From: Pseudaminobacter salicylatoxidans | GTDB lineage: Bacteria > Pseudomonadota > Alphaproteobacteria > Rhizobiales > Rhizobiaceae | Length of the DNA: 64,000 nt | Reading direction: 5' to 3' | Assembly (NCBI RefSeq): GCF_003148475.1 | Contig: NZ_QGGG01000001.1 | Location: 518,228 to 582,227 of the forward strand | Shown here: positions 47,168-55,826 of the stretch, piece by piece | Layout: each line of letters opens with the position of its first letter | How positions within the stretch are numbered: position 1 is the first letter of the stretch | The notes under the pieces: generated by a model | Seen by the model: the letters and a program-made list of their open reading frames with translations, nothing else | The model's database searches: none | Told to the model about the DNA's origin: nothing | Made by a program: the position numbers and the translations under genes

Positions 47168-48529
47168 TTAGCGTTGCGCCAGAAAATCACCGACTTCGAG
47201 CAGGATGAACTCGTTGTCGGCGGCCTGACCTATCTTGCGGCCAGCGGAGAACGGCAAGTTGTTGTCGTTGGCGACGAGGATGTGGGTGCCGTCGTAGCGC
47301 ATCACATCCTCGATGGTGAAGAATGGGAAGGTGAACTTGCCCGTCAGGTCGCGCCTGGCGTCGGTTTCGAGGATGGCCTTGCCATCGGGATCGGCAATGT
47401 CCATCAGGTCGATATGGGCAATACGGCGGATGAAGCCGTCATCGTCTACCTGTGCGGTATCGACCAGCACGATCTTCTTCACCGTCGCGGGAAGCGGGTA
47501 GCAGGCCGACTTGTCGGCAGCATCGTCGGCGCAGGCAAGGCTTGGATCGCCCTCGCCATTGTCGCGCTCGATGACGAGGGCGCGGGTGTCGTCGATGAAG
47601 TTGAAGTCGCCGATCGCCTTGGCTCCATCGGACAGGCGGAACTTATAACTGTTGCCGGTCCATTCTCCCTTCCTGGTGTCGAAGGTGATGACGCGCAGGA
47701 AGTCGCCCTCCGGCTCGCCGTTCTCGCCGAGGATCGGCTTTTCCAGCATGCCCCACAGAAGATCGGTGCCCGGTTGCAGCGCCATGCCTTCATAGCCGCC
47801 CGAACGCTGGACGCGGAAATCCTTTCCGGCCGCGGCCGAAACAACGGTGCCGGGCGTATCCGGCCCCGTGAGCGCCTTGCCGTCGAGCATCGTCTGGTGG
47901 ACGGAAAGGACACGGCCATCCTCGGTCGCGCGGATGATATAGGGACCGAATTCATCGCCGATCCAGATCTCGCCATTGAGATACTGAATGCTTTCGGGAT
48001 CGAAATCCGCACCGGTCAGATAGCGGCTTTCGGTGCCCTCATAGGCAATGCGGAACGGCACCTTGCGGTCGGGGTCGCGCAGGAAGACCGAAGCGACGCG
48101 CTCCACCTTGCCGGTCGTGAAATCCGGCGTCATCCGATGGAAGAACAGCAGCGCATCAGGACTGTTGACCTTGGCGCCAAACCCGTTGTCCGTCAGTGTG
48201 AAGATGCTTCCATCCTCGGCCCGGTTCATGGCAAAGCCGGACATCCCCTGAACGGGCTGGCCGATGAAAGGCAGCGAAATGCCAGTCGGATGGCTGCCAT
48301 AGGCAGCGCCGACATCGCCCGGCACCGACATGACGTTGTGGTTGCGCTCCTTGCCGGTGAACTTGCCCGACACCCACGCGTCGTGCGGCGCGTCCGCAGG
48401 CGGCGTTATCAGCGTCAGCGCCGGCAGAAAGCTGTGACCTGCGAGCTTCGCCGGAAACTTTTCTTCGGCCGAGGCCGAGGACAGGAAGGCGGCAACGGCA
48501 GCGGTCGCCAGCAGAACGGTCTTTAGCAT
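47168..48529 (-). CDS. Secreted phytase-like esterase domain protein
   Basis: 453 residues with a Sec signal peptide (VLLATAAVAAFLSSASA-EE). The mature part is a beta-propeller of the esterase-like activity of phytase family: GMSGFAMNRAEDGSIFTLTDNGFGAK near 94, DPESIQYLNGEIWIGDEFGPYIIRA near 175, GGYEGMALQPGTDLLWGMLEKP near 245, and TIEDVMRYDGTHILVANDNNLPFS near the end. Periplasmic or extracellular; may release phosphate from organic phosphates. Divergent from the phosphate-starvation cluster, which supports a phosphate role, but the reaction is not proven. Confidence 0.82.
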   Translation of the reverse strand: MLKTVLLATAAVAAFLSSASAEEKFPAKLAGHSFLPALTLITPPADAPHDAWVSGKFTGKERNHNVMSVPGDVGAAYGSHPTGISLPFIGQPVQGMSGFAMNRAEDGSIFTLTDNGFGAKVNSPDALLFFHRMTPDFTTGKVERVASVFLRDPDRKVPFRIAYEGTESRYLTGADFDPESIQYLNGEIWIGDEFGPYIIRATEDGRVLSVHQTMLDGKALTGPDTPGTVVSAAAGKDFRVQRSGGYEGMALQPGTDLLWGMLEKPILGENGEPEGDFLRVITFDTRKGEWTGNSYKFRLSDGAKAIGDFNFIDDTRALVIERDNGEGDPSLACADDAADKSACYPLPATVKKIVLVDTAQVDDDGFIRRIAHIDLMDIADPDGKAILETDARRDLTGKFTFPFFTIEDVMRYDGTHILVANDNNLPFSAGRKIGQAADNEFILLEVGDFLAQR

Positions 48530-48665
48530 TGATAGTATCCTTTATGCAGTGATTGAAGGCTGCCCGCAGCGCATAGCGGCCGCATGTGACAAGGAATTCT
48601 CAAATGGATGATGATACGGTGACATGAGCCTGCCGGCGGACGCGCCATGCGGATTCACCGCAAGG

Positions 48666-48683
48666 GTGTCATAAGCGTGTCAC
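48666..48683 (+). promoter_or_regulatory. Pho box (PhoB-binding site)
   Basis: GTGTCATAAGCGTGTCAC has two TGTCA repeats 11 bases apart and matches the PhoB consensus CTGTCATAAATCTGTCAC at 14 of 18 positions by eye. It ends 53 bases upstream of the PlcP-like start, the spacing expected for an activator replacing the -35 element. It argues that the whole plcP-btaB cluster is switched on by phosphate starvation. Confidence 0.75.
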
Positions 48684-48736
48684 GGGGTGCTGCTGAAAAA
48701 GCGTCCATGACCCAGTGGCACCCAGGCGATTCCCGA

Positions 48737-49543
48737 ATGAATGAGCAACCTGCCCGCTACCGGAGCCTGTTCATCTCCGATGTTCATCTGGGCACCAAGG
48801 GTGCCCAGGCTGAAGCCCTGCTGGAATTCCTGCACGACCATGACGCCGAGACACTCTATCTCGTCGGCGACATCATCGACGGGTGGCGTCTGCGCTCCTC
48901 CTGGTATTGGCCCCAGGCGCATAACGACGTCGTCCAGAAGCTGCTGCGCAAGGTGCGCAAGGGCGCTCGCATCGTCTACGTGCCGGGCAATCACGACGAA
49001 TTTCTGCGCGAGTTCTGCGGCCTCCATTTCGGCGGCGTGGAGATCAGCGAGACGGCTATCCACGAAGCCGCCGATGGCAAGCGCTATCTCATCATTCACG
49101 GCGATATATTCGACATGGTCATACGCCACGCCCGGTGGCTCGCCTTCCTTGGGGACTGGGCCTACGAGATTGCGCTGGCGTTATCGACGCGCATCAACAT
49201 CGTGCGCCGCAAGCTGGGCTTCACCTATTGGTCGCTGTCAGCCTGGGCAAAGGCCCGGGTGAAGAATGCCGTGAATTTTATCGGCCACTTTGAAGAGACA
49301 CTTGCAACGGAAGCGAAACGGCACGGCGTCGATGGCGTTATCTGCGGGCACATCCATTCGGCCGCAATGCGCGACTTCGACGATTTTACCTACATCAATA
49401 CGGGCGATTGGGTTGAAAGCTGCACGGCTGTTGTCGAGCATCAGGACGGCCGCATGGAACTCATCCACTGGCAGGCTTTCAGCCGCGTTCTCAACGCGAA
49501 CCGTGTGCCGTCGAAGCCGCCATTGTGGCGGCGCGTGGCGTAG
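48737..49543 (+). CDS. plcP: PlcP-like phospholipase C (metallophosphoesterase, COG2908 type)
   Basis: 268 residues, calcineurin-like phosphoesterase with all metal motifs: SDVHLG (Asp15, His17), VGDIIDGW (Asp45), PGNHDE (Asn85-His86), IHGDIFD, GHIHS. It resembles UDP-diacylglucosamine hydrolase LpxH, but the family also holds Sinorhizobium PlcP, which strips phosphocholine from phosphatidylcholine under phosphate limitation to give diacylglycerol. The Pho box and the neighbouring lipid genes favour PlcP. Start: ATG 48737; ATG 48707 would be only 24 bases from the Pho box and too close for a promoter. Confidence 0.82.
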   Translation: MNEQPARYRSLFISDVHLGTKGAQAEALLEFLHDHDAETLYLVGDIIDGWRLRSSWYWPQAHNDVVQKLLRKVRKGARIVYVPGNHDEFLREFCGLHFGGVEISETAIHEAADGKRYLIIHGDIFDMVIRHARWLAFLGDWAYEIALALSTRINIVRRKLGFTYWSLSAWAKARVKNAVNFIGHFEETLATEAKRHGVDGVICGHIHSAAMRDFDDFTYINTGDWVESCTAVVEHQDGRMELIHWQAFSRVLNANRVPSKPPLWRRVA

Positions 49544-49554
49544 GCGTCGCGGCC

Positions 49555-50562
49555 ATGCGTATGCTGATCGTCACCGATGCCTGGCGGCCTCAGGTAAACG
49601 GCGTTGTCCATACTCTCGAAAAGCTTGCCGAGACATTGGCCACGACCGGGGTCGATACTGAATTTCTCACGCCGAGCGGCTTTCGCACGCTTCCGTTGCC
49701 GACCTATCCCGAAATACGCCTGACGCTCGCCACCCGCCGCATGGTTTCGCGCCGCTTGAACGCGCTCGCGCCGGACAGAATCCATATCGCCACCGAAGGG
49801 CCATTGGGCATGTTGGCGCGGCGTGTTTGCCTGGCAAACGGCTGGAGCTTCACCACGAGCTACCATACGCGTTTCCCGGAATTCGTCCGCGCGCGCTTTC
49901 CGGTTCCCGAAAGCTGGTGCTATCGCTGGCTGCGGCGTTTCCACAACGCCGGACAGGCAGTGCTTGTCGCCACCCCGTCAATGGGCGAGGAACTGGCTGC
50001 TCGCGGTTTCAAGAATATCCGGATGTGGTCGCGCGGGGTGGACACGGAACTGTTCAACCCGGCCCGCCGGCAGGACCTCGGCTTTCCCCGGCCGGTGTTT
50101 CTGAATGTCGGCCGGGTTGCCGTGGAGAAAAACCTCCCCGCCTTCCTCGATCTCGACCTGCCCGGCAGCAAGGTGGTGGTCGGCGATGGGCCGGACCTTG
50201 CGCGGCTTAAGGCGCGCTACCCGCAAGTTCATTTCCTCGGCGTCCGCAAGGGCGAGGAATTGGCGACCATCTACGCCTCCGCCGATGTCTTCGTGTTCCC
50301 AAGCAGGACCGACACCTTCGGCAACGTCATTCTGGAAGCGTTGGCCAGCGGCTGTCCGGTTGCCGCATTTCCGGTGACTGGTCCGCTGGACATTATCGCG
50401 GGCCATGAGGAAGGCGTCCTCTCACAGGATCTGCGCGAAGCGGCAATGGCCACTCTCCAACTGTCTCGCGAAGCCGCGAGGAAGAGGGCCCTGGAATTCA
50501 GCTGGGTCAATTGCGCCCGGCAGTTCGTCGATTACAGTTTACCCAAACACGGCAGGCGGTAA
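49555..50562 (+). CDS. GT4-family glycosyltransferase (Agt-like glycolipid synthase)
   Basis: 335 residues, GT-B fold. N-terminal MLIVTDAWRPQVNGVVHTLEKL, acceptor-domain TEGPLGMLARRVC, hinge NVGRVAVEKNLPAFL, and the nucleotide-sugar motif FPSRTDTFGNVILEAL with the E-x7-E type spacing. It resembles SqdX/MgtA-type enzymes that glycosylate diacylglycerol. Placed after the PlcP-like gene and with UDP-glucose dehydrogenase in the same cluster, it fits the Agrobacterium/Mesorhizobium Agt enzyme making glucosyl- and glucuronosyl-diacylglycerol. ATG 49555 is chosen (ATG 49561 possible). Confidence 0.83.
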   Translation: MRMLIVTDAWRPQVNGVVHTLEKLAETLATTGVDTEFLTPSGFRTLPLPTYPEIRLTLATRRMVSRRLNALAPDRIHIATEGPLGMLARRVCLANGWSFTTSYHTRFPEFVRARFPVPESWCYRWLRRFHNAGQAVLVATPSMGEELAARGFKNIRMWSRGVDTELFNPARRQDLGFPRPVFLNVGRVAVEKNLPAFLDLDLPGSKVVVGDGPDLARLKARYPQVHFLGVRKGEELATIYASADVFVFPSRTDTFGNVILEALASGCPVAAFPVTGPLDIIAGHEEGVLSQDLREAAMATLQLSREAARKRALEFSWVNCARQFVDYSLPKHGRR

Positions 50563-50566
50563 CGAA

Positions 50567-51811
50567 ATGACGCAAACAGCCACTTTCACTGCTGCGGACG
50601 CAACCAGCAGGCTTCAAAACGCCGTGCGCCAAAACCCGCTGCTCTCGCGGGCAGGCATGGCGGAGTATGTATTTGCGAGCTTGTTCAGGAAGCTCGTCTA
50701 TACCCAGATCTGGGAAGACCCGAATGTCGACATGGAGGCGCTGGAGATCGAGCCGGGACAGCGCATCGTCACGATCGCCTCGGGCGGCTGCAACGCACTG
50801 TCCTATCTCATCGCCGATCCTGCCCGTATCGAAGCAGTGGATCTCAATCCCGCCCATGTCGCCTTCAATCGCCTGAAGCTTGCGGCACTCTCCGCATTGC
50901 CGGATTACGAGACGTTCTATCGCTTCTACGGCAGAGCTGACGACACGATGAATGTCGATGCATACGAGCACTTCATTCGTCCCGTTCTCGACCGTGAAAC
51001 ACGTTCCTACTGGGAAGGGCGAACGCTTTCAGGCCGCCGCCGGATCTCGATGTTCCATCGGCACCTTTATCGTCACGGCCTTCTTGGGCAGTTTATCGGC
51101 TGCGGCCATCTCGTGGCGCGTCTCTACGGCATTGATCCGCGACAATTGCTGCAGGCGCGCACTATGGAGGAGCAGCGGCATCTGTTCGAGGAGACCATCG
51201 CGCCCCTGTTCGACAAACGGCTGGTGCGATGGTTGACCAGCCGCAAATCGTCACTGTTCGGTCTTGGCATCCCGCCCCGGCAATATGAGGCACTGTCGGG
51301 GAACGGAAGCGGCGGCATGGCAACTGTCCTGCGGGAGCGGCTTGAGCGGCTTGCCTGCGAATTCCCGTTTTCGGAAAATTATTTTGCCTGGCAGGCGTTT
51401 GGGCGGACCTACAGCGATGGAGAAGATGCATCTCTGCCTCCCTACCTGCTGCGTGGCCATTACGAGACCATACGCGCGCGTGTCGGTCGTATTTCCGTCG
51501 AGAACATATCCATCACTGACTTGCTTGCGGAAAAGCCGGACGCCTCGGTGGACCGCTTCGTCCTGCTCGATGCACAGGACTGGATGTCGGACGCCCAGCT
51601 GAATGCGCTCTGGCGCGAGATCACACGAACGGCCGCGCCCGGCGCTCGCGCGATCTTCCGCACCGCGGCCGAGGAAAATCTGCTGTTCGGCCGTGTCGAT
51701 GCTTCACTTCTGCGGCGATGGGATTATCGCGAAGTCGCGTCCAGGGAGTTCCACCGCCGTGATCGTTCCTCGATCTATGGCGGGTTCCACCTGCAGGTTC
51801 TCAAGGGCTGA
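50567..51811 (+). CDS. btaA: BtaA: SAM-diacylglycerol 3-amino-3-carboxypropyltransferase
   Basis: First enzyme of DGTS betaine lipid synthesis: transfers the 3-amino-3-carboxypropyl group of S-adenosylmethionine to diacylglycerol. 414 residues, the length of rhizobial BtaA. DUF3419/COG5379 sequence: KLVYTQIWEDPNVDMEALEI, VTIASGGCNALSYLIADPARIEAVDLNPAH (SAM site, near residue 68), and C-terminal VLLDAQDWMSDAQLNALWREI. It begins 4 bases after the glycosyltransferase stop and is followed by btaB. Confidence 0.93.
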   Translation: MTQTATFTAADATSRLQNAVRQNPLLSRAGMAEYVFASLFRKLVYTQIWEDPNVDMEALEIEPGQRIVTIASGGCNALSYLIADPARIEAVDLNPAHVAFNRLKLAALSALPDYETFYRFYGRADDTMNVDAYEHFIRPVLDRETRSYWEGRTLSGRRRISMFHRHLYRHGLLGQFIGCGHLVARLYGIDPRQLLQARTMEEQRHLFEETIAPLFDKRLVRWLTSRKSSLFGLGIPPRQYEALSGNGSGGMATVLRERLERLACEFPFSENYFAWQAFGRTYSDGEDASLPPYLLRGHYETIRARVGRISVENISITDLLAEKPDASVDRFVLLDAQDWMSDAQLNALWREITRTAAPGARAIFRTAAEENLLFGRVDASLLRRWDYREVASREFHRRDRSSIYGGFHLQVLKG

Positions 51812-51816
51812 ACAGG

Positions 51817-52476
51817 ATGGGCGAAACCGTCGACCATGGCGCGCTGATGGACCGGGTCTACCGCTGGCAACGGCGCTTCGGCTTCTACGATTCAACGCGC
51901 AAATACTATCTGCTTGCCCGTGACCCGATGATTGCCGGCTTGCAGCCGCCCAGGGACGCCACAGTATTGGAGATCGGCTGCGGCACGGGGCGCAATCTCG
52001 TCGAGGCCGCACGGAAATATCCGGGTGCCCGGTTTCACGGCGTGGATATTTCGCGGGAAATGCTCTCGGCAGCCAGCGCCGCGGTAGCACGCAACAGCCT
52101 GGTCGGCAGGGTCCGTCTTGCCCGGGCCGATGCCGCCGGCTTCGACCCGGCCAGGACCTTCGGACATGAAAGCTACGACCGCATCTTCATATCCTACGCG
52201 GTGTCGATGATCCCGCAATGGCGAGCCGTGATGTGCGATGCCGCACGCCACCTCGCGCCGGGTGGAGAGCTTCACATCGCGGACTTCGGCGACATGGCGG
52301 ACCTTCCCGCATGGTCAAAGACCGCGATGTACAAGTGGTTCCACTGGTATCACGTCACGCCTCGTCGGGACCTGTTCGAAGCGGCAACGGAGATCGCGTC
52401 CGAACTCGGCGGCACCAGTGACCACCGGCGGCTTCACCGGGGCTTTTCCTGGATCGCGGTTATCAAGCGACCCTGA
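51817..52476 (+). CDS. btaB: BtaB: diacylglyceryl homoserine N-methyltransferase
   Basis: Three-step SAM-dependent N-methylation of diacylglyceryl-homoserine to DGTS. 219 residues with class I methyltransferase motifs VLEIGCGTGRN (about 50-60), GVDISREML, RADAAGFD, and YDRIFISYAVSMIPQW; the tail KWFHWYHVTPRRDL is typical of BtaB. Located 5 bases after btaA. Confidence 0.92.
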   Translation: MGETVDHGALMDRVYRWQRRFGFYDSTRKYYLLARDPMIAGLQPPRDATVLEIGCGTGRNLVEAARKYPGARFHGVDISREMLSAASAAVARNSLVGRVRLARADAAGFDPARTFGHESYDRIFISYAVSMIPQWRAVMCDAARHLAPGGELHIADFGDMADLPAWSKTAMYKWFHWYHVTPRRDLFEAATEIASELGGTSDHRRLHRGFSWIAVIKRP

Positions 52477-52517
52477 TCGACAAGGGTCGGCACTCCGGCA
52501 AGGAAGAGGATCGATCA

Positions 52518-53894
52518 GTGCATATCACTATCTTCGGAACGGGATATGTAGGACTTGTGACCGGCGCATGCCTTGCCGATGTCGGGCACGACGTCATGTG
52601 CATGGACGTCGACCGCGACAAGATCGAGAGCCTCGAACGCGGCGAGCTCCCTATCTACGAGCCGGGCCTGGCAGCCATCGTCCAACGCACCAGTGCCTTG
52701 GGAAACCTGCAATTCACCTGCGACCCCTTCAGGGCGGTTGCCCATGGCGCGGTGCAGATCATCGCCGTCGGCACGCCGCCGGACGAAACCGGTGCGGCCG
52801 ACCTGCAGCATGTGTTGTCGGTGGCCGAGAGTGTGGGGCGCCATATGGCGGCGCCAAAGGTCGTGGTGGTGAAATCGACCGTTCCCGTAGGAACGTGCGA
52901 CCAGGTCGCCCAACGGATACGGGCCGTCCTTGACCGGCATGGTTCCGATCTCGATTTCGACGTCGCCTCCAACCCGGAATTCCTCAAGGAAGGGGCTGCC
53001 GTAACCGACTTTCAGCGACCGGACCGGATCGTCGTGGGCACCATCTCGCCCAGGGTGCGGTCGGTCATGTCCGAGATCTATGAACCCTTCAACCGCAACC
53101 ATGACCGCCTCCTCTTCATGGATGTGCGGTCCGCCGAACTCACCAAATACGCGGCCAACGCCATGCTGGCGACGCGGATCAGCTTCATCAACGAGGTGGC
53201 CGATCTGGCCGAGCATCTCGGAGCGGACATCGAACAGGTCCGTAAGGGGATCGGCAGCGACCCACGCATAGGATATGACTTCATCTATGCCGGTCTCGGC
53301 TACGGCGGCAGTTGCTTTCCGAAGGATATTCGCGCGCTGCTCCACACGGCCGGGCAACTGGGCTGCAAGGCGTCTCTCATCGAGGCGGTCGAGGATATCA
53401 ACCAGCGCCAGAAATCCCGATTTGTCGCCAAGATCACCAGTCACTATGGCGGGGCGCACAAGCTTCGGGGCAAAACCTTTGCCGTTTGGGGCTTGTCTTT
53501 CAAGCCCAATACCGACGACATCCGCGAAGCACCCGCGCGGGCGATAATCGAGGCGCTTTGGAACGCCGGTGCGACGGTGAGGCTGTTCGATCCGGTCGCC
53601 CATGCCGCCGCAATCCGCCTCTATGGTGGCCGATCCGATCTGGTGATCGCGCCGGACAAATATGCCGCGCTGGATGGCGCCGACGCTCTTGTACTGTGTA
53701 CGGAATGGCGCGAATTCCGAGCCCCGGACTTCCGTGAGATGGGGTCGCGCATGTCTTCGCGAACCATCTTTGACGGACGCAATCTCTACGTCCCGGAGCG
53801 ATTGAGGGGCGAGGGATGGACCTATTACAGCATAGGCCGTCCAGCGGTGTCAGGCGCATCGGACTGGTCGCTCCCGATCGCGATGAGCGCCTGA
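52518..53894 (+). CDS. ugd: UDP-glucose 6-dehydrogenase
   Basis: Oxidises UDP-glucose to UDP-glucuronate with 2 NAD. 458 residues. Rossmann motif GTGYVG (7-12), VVKSTVPVGTCD near 115, SNPEFLKEGAAVTDF near 155, EL.KYAANAMLATRISF near 208, catalytic Cys266 in YGGSCFPKD, and WGLSFKPNTDDIREAPA near 325. GTG start with AGAGGA upstream. In this cluster it probably supplies UDP-glucuronate for a glucuronosyl-diacylglycerol made by the Agt-like enzyme. Confidence 0.93.
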   Translation: MHITIFGTGYVGLVTGACLADVGHDVMCMDVDRDKIESLERGELPIYEPGLAAIVQRTSALGNLQFTCDPFRAVAHGAVQIIAVGTPPDETGAADLQHVLSVAESVGRHMAAPKVVVVKSTVPVGTCDQVAQRIRAVLDRHGSDLDFDVASNPEFLKEGAAVTDFQRPDRIVVGTISPRVRSVMSEIYEPFNRNHDRLLFMDVRSAELTKYAANAMLATRISFINEVADLAEHLGADIEQVRKGIGSDPRIGYDFIYAGLGYGGSCFPKDIRALLHTAGQLGCKASLIEAVEDINQRQKSRFVAKITSHYGGAHKLRGKTFAVWGLSFKPNTDDIREAPARAIIEALWNAGATVRLFDPVAHAAAIRLYGGRSDLVIAPDKYAALDGADALVLCTEWREFRAPDFREMGSRMSSRTIFDGRNLYVPERLRGEGWTYYSIGRPAVSGASDWSLPIAMSA

Positions 53895-53940
53895 CAGACC
53901 CAGCAATCGATCTTCATCAATGGAGCAGGCTTCGGAGCAA

Positions 53941-53959
53941 CTGTCACACAGGCGTTATA
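53941..53959 (+). promoter_or_regulatory. Possible degenerate Pho box
   Basis: CTGTCACA followed 11 bases later by GCGTTATA: the first half-site is good, the second poor. It lies 47 bases upstream of the alkaline phosphatase ATG, a suitable position for PhoB. Confidence 0.4.
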
Positions 53960-54005
53960 GGCCTGTTCTAAGCGGGACGTATCTCAATCGCATGGAGAAG
54001 CAGAG

Positions 54006-55757
54006 ATGCGAAAATTGCTCGCTACATTGATCACGTCGACGGTCCTGTTTTCACCGGTTGTGGCCTCTGCCGCCACTGTCTTCCCGCTCGATCGCGCGAC
54101 GATTCTCGTTTCTTCACCCTTCGATGTGAAGGTCGAGTTCGACGGCGTTGTCGCCGAAGGCGATGTAAGCGTGACGGTGAACGGCCAGCCTGCCGCCGAA
54201 GTGCTCGGCAAGTCCTTCACCTTCATCGAAAAGGAAGATGGCGTTGACGCATCGGCCGTGCGCATCAACGAGGTGACGCTCCCCTCCCCCGGCACTTACA
54301 CCGTCGTGGCCAAGGCCGGCAGCGAGGAAAAGACCGTGACCTGGGAAGTCTACGGCACGCCCGAGGCACCGGTTGCAAAGAACGTGATCTTCCTGGTCGC
54401 CGATGGTCTGTCGGTCGCGCACCGCACCGCCGCGCGCATCATGTCAAAGGGCATGAGCGAGGGGAAGGCAAATGGCCGCCTGAACATGGACGACCTCGAC
54501 TACGCCGCCTTTATCGGCACGTCCTCGACGGAATCGGTCGCCACCGACAGCGCCAACACCATGTCGGCCTATATGACCGGTCACAAGACGGCCGTGAACG
54601 CGCTCGGCGTCTATGCCGATCGCACCGCGGACCCGATGGACGATCCCAAGGTCGAAACGCTGGCCGAGGCGCTCCGCCGCCAGACCGGCAAGTCGGTCGG
54701 CGTCGTCACCACCTCCGAATTGCAGGACGCAACACCGGCAGCGGTGTTTGCCCATACACGCCGCCGCGCCGAGAAGGCCGAGATCAACAACCACATCTTC
54801 GACCTGAAGCCGGAGGTGATGCTGGGCGGCGGCTCGGCCTATTTCCTGCCGCAGACCCAACCGGGCTCCAAGCGCAAGGACGATGTCGACCACATCACGC
54901 TCTACAAGGAAGCAGGCTATACGCTGGCAACCTCGAAAAGCGAGCTTGAGACGGCGGCCGGCACCAATACCGGCAAGCTTCTGGGTCTCTTCCACACCGG
55001 CAATATGGACACGACCCTCGACCGCGAATTCCTCAAGAAAGGCACTGTCGACAAATTCCCCGAACAGCCGGGGCTGGTCCAGATGACGCAGACCGCGCTC
55101 GATGTCCTGTCGCGCAACGACGAAGGTTTCGTCCTCATCGTCGAGGCCGCCAATGTCGACAAGATGTCCCATCCGCTGGATTGGGACCGCGCCGTGGTCG
55201 ACACCATCGAGTTCGACAAGGCCATCGGCCTGGCGCGCGAATTCGCCGCCAAGAACCCGGATACGCTTATCGTCGCCACCGGCGACCATACCCATGGCGT
55301 GTCGATCGTCGGCACGGTTAACGACGAGAAGGACGCCGACAGCATGCGCGAGAAGGTCGGCACCTATGCCGAGGCCGGCTTCCCCAACTATGAGGACAAG
55401 AACGGAGACGGCTACCCCGACCGTATCGATGTCTCCCGGCGTCTGTTCCTGGCCGCCAATAACGGCCCCGACCATTACGAGACGTTCCGTCCGAAACTCG
55501 ATGGCCCGTTCGTGCCGGCAATCCGAAACGAGGATGGAAAATATGTCGCCAACGAGGCTTACAAGGACGTGCCCGGCGCCGTGTTCGTCCAGGGCAACAT
55601 TCCGACCAGCGGCGACACCGGCGTCCATGCGGTCGATGACGTCGTGCTTCAGGCCAGCGGCCCCGGCGCCGAGAAGTTCAAAGGCTATATGGAGCAGAGC
55701 GACGTCTATCGCGTGATTGCCGAAGCGCTCGCGCTCGGCGCGAAACAGACGCAGTAA
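54006..55757 (+). CDS. Secreted alkaline phosphatase (PhoA superfamily) with N-terminal Ig-like domain
   Basis: 583 residues. Sec signal peptide 1-22 (VLFSPVVASA-A), an Ig-like beta domain (about 24-115), then an alkaline phosphatase domain: VIFLVADGLS with metal Asp133, STESVATDSANTMSAYMTG with nucleophile Ser182, EAANVDKMSH, and ATGDHTHG. A loop at about 463-474 (EDKNGDGYPDRID) resembles an EF-hand calcium site. Releases phosphate from organic phosphates in the periplasm. Follows ugd on the same strand after 111 bases with its own weak Pho box. Confidence 0.88.
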   Translation: MRKLLATLITSTVLFSPVVASAATVFPLDRATILVSSPFDVKVEFDGVVAEGDVSVTVNGQPAAEVLGKSFTFIEKEDGVDASAVRINEVTLPSPGTYTVVAKAGSEEKTVTWEVYGTPEAPVAKNVIFLVADGLSVAHRTAARIMSKGMSEGKANGRLNMDDLDYAAFIGTSSTESVATDSANTMSAYMTGHKTAVNALGVYADRTADPMDDPKVETLAEALRRQTGKSVGVVTTSELQDATPAAVFAHTRRRAEKAEINNHIFDLKPEVMLGGGSAYFLPQTQPGSKRKDDVDHITLYKEAGYTLATSKSELETAAGTNTGKLLGLFHTGNMDTTLDREFLKKGTVDKFPEQPGLVQMTQTALDVLSRNDEGFVLIVEAANVDKMSHPLDWDRAVVDTIEFDKAIGLAREFAAKNPDTLIVATGDHTHGVSIVGTVNDEKDADSMREKVGTYAEAGFPNYEDKNGDGYPDRIDVSRRLFLAANNGPDHYETFRPKLDGPFVPAIRNEDGKYVANEAYKDVPGAVFVQGNIPTSGDTGVHAVDDVVLQASGPGAEKFKGYMEQSDVYRVIAEALALGAKQTQ

Positions 55758-55771
55758 GAACACCCTGTTCA

Positions 55772-55805
55772 GGCGAAGGCCCCTGCAAAGCCCTGGGCCT
55801 TCGCC
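55772..55805 (+). terminator. Hairpin after the alkaline phosphatase gene
   Basis: Perfect 11-bp arms GGCGAAGGCCC (55772-55782) and GGGCCTTCGCC (55795-55805), 12-base loop, starting 15 bases after the stop. No strong T run. Probably separates the phosphate cluster from the ABC set, perhaps incompletely. Confidence 0.5.
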
Positions 55806-55826
55806 GAATCCATGTAGGAAGCCGCG

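Noticed and set aside
48737..49543. LpxH (lipid A UDP-diacylglucosamine hydrolase) assignment
   Set aside because: Same superfamily, but the Pho box and the lipid-remodelling neighbours fit PlcP better; not fully excluded.
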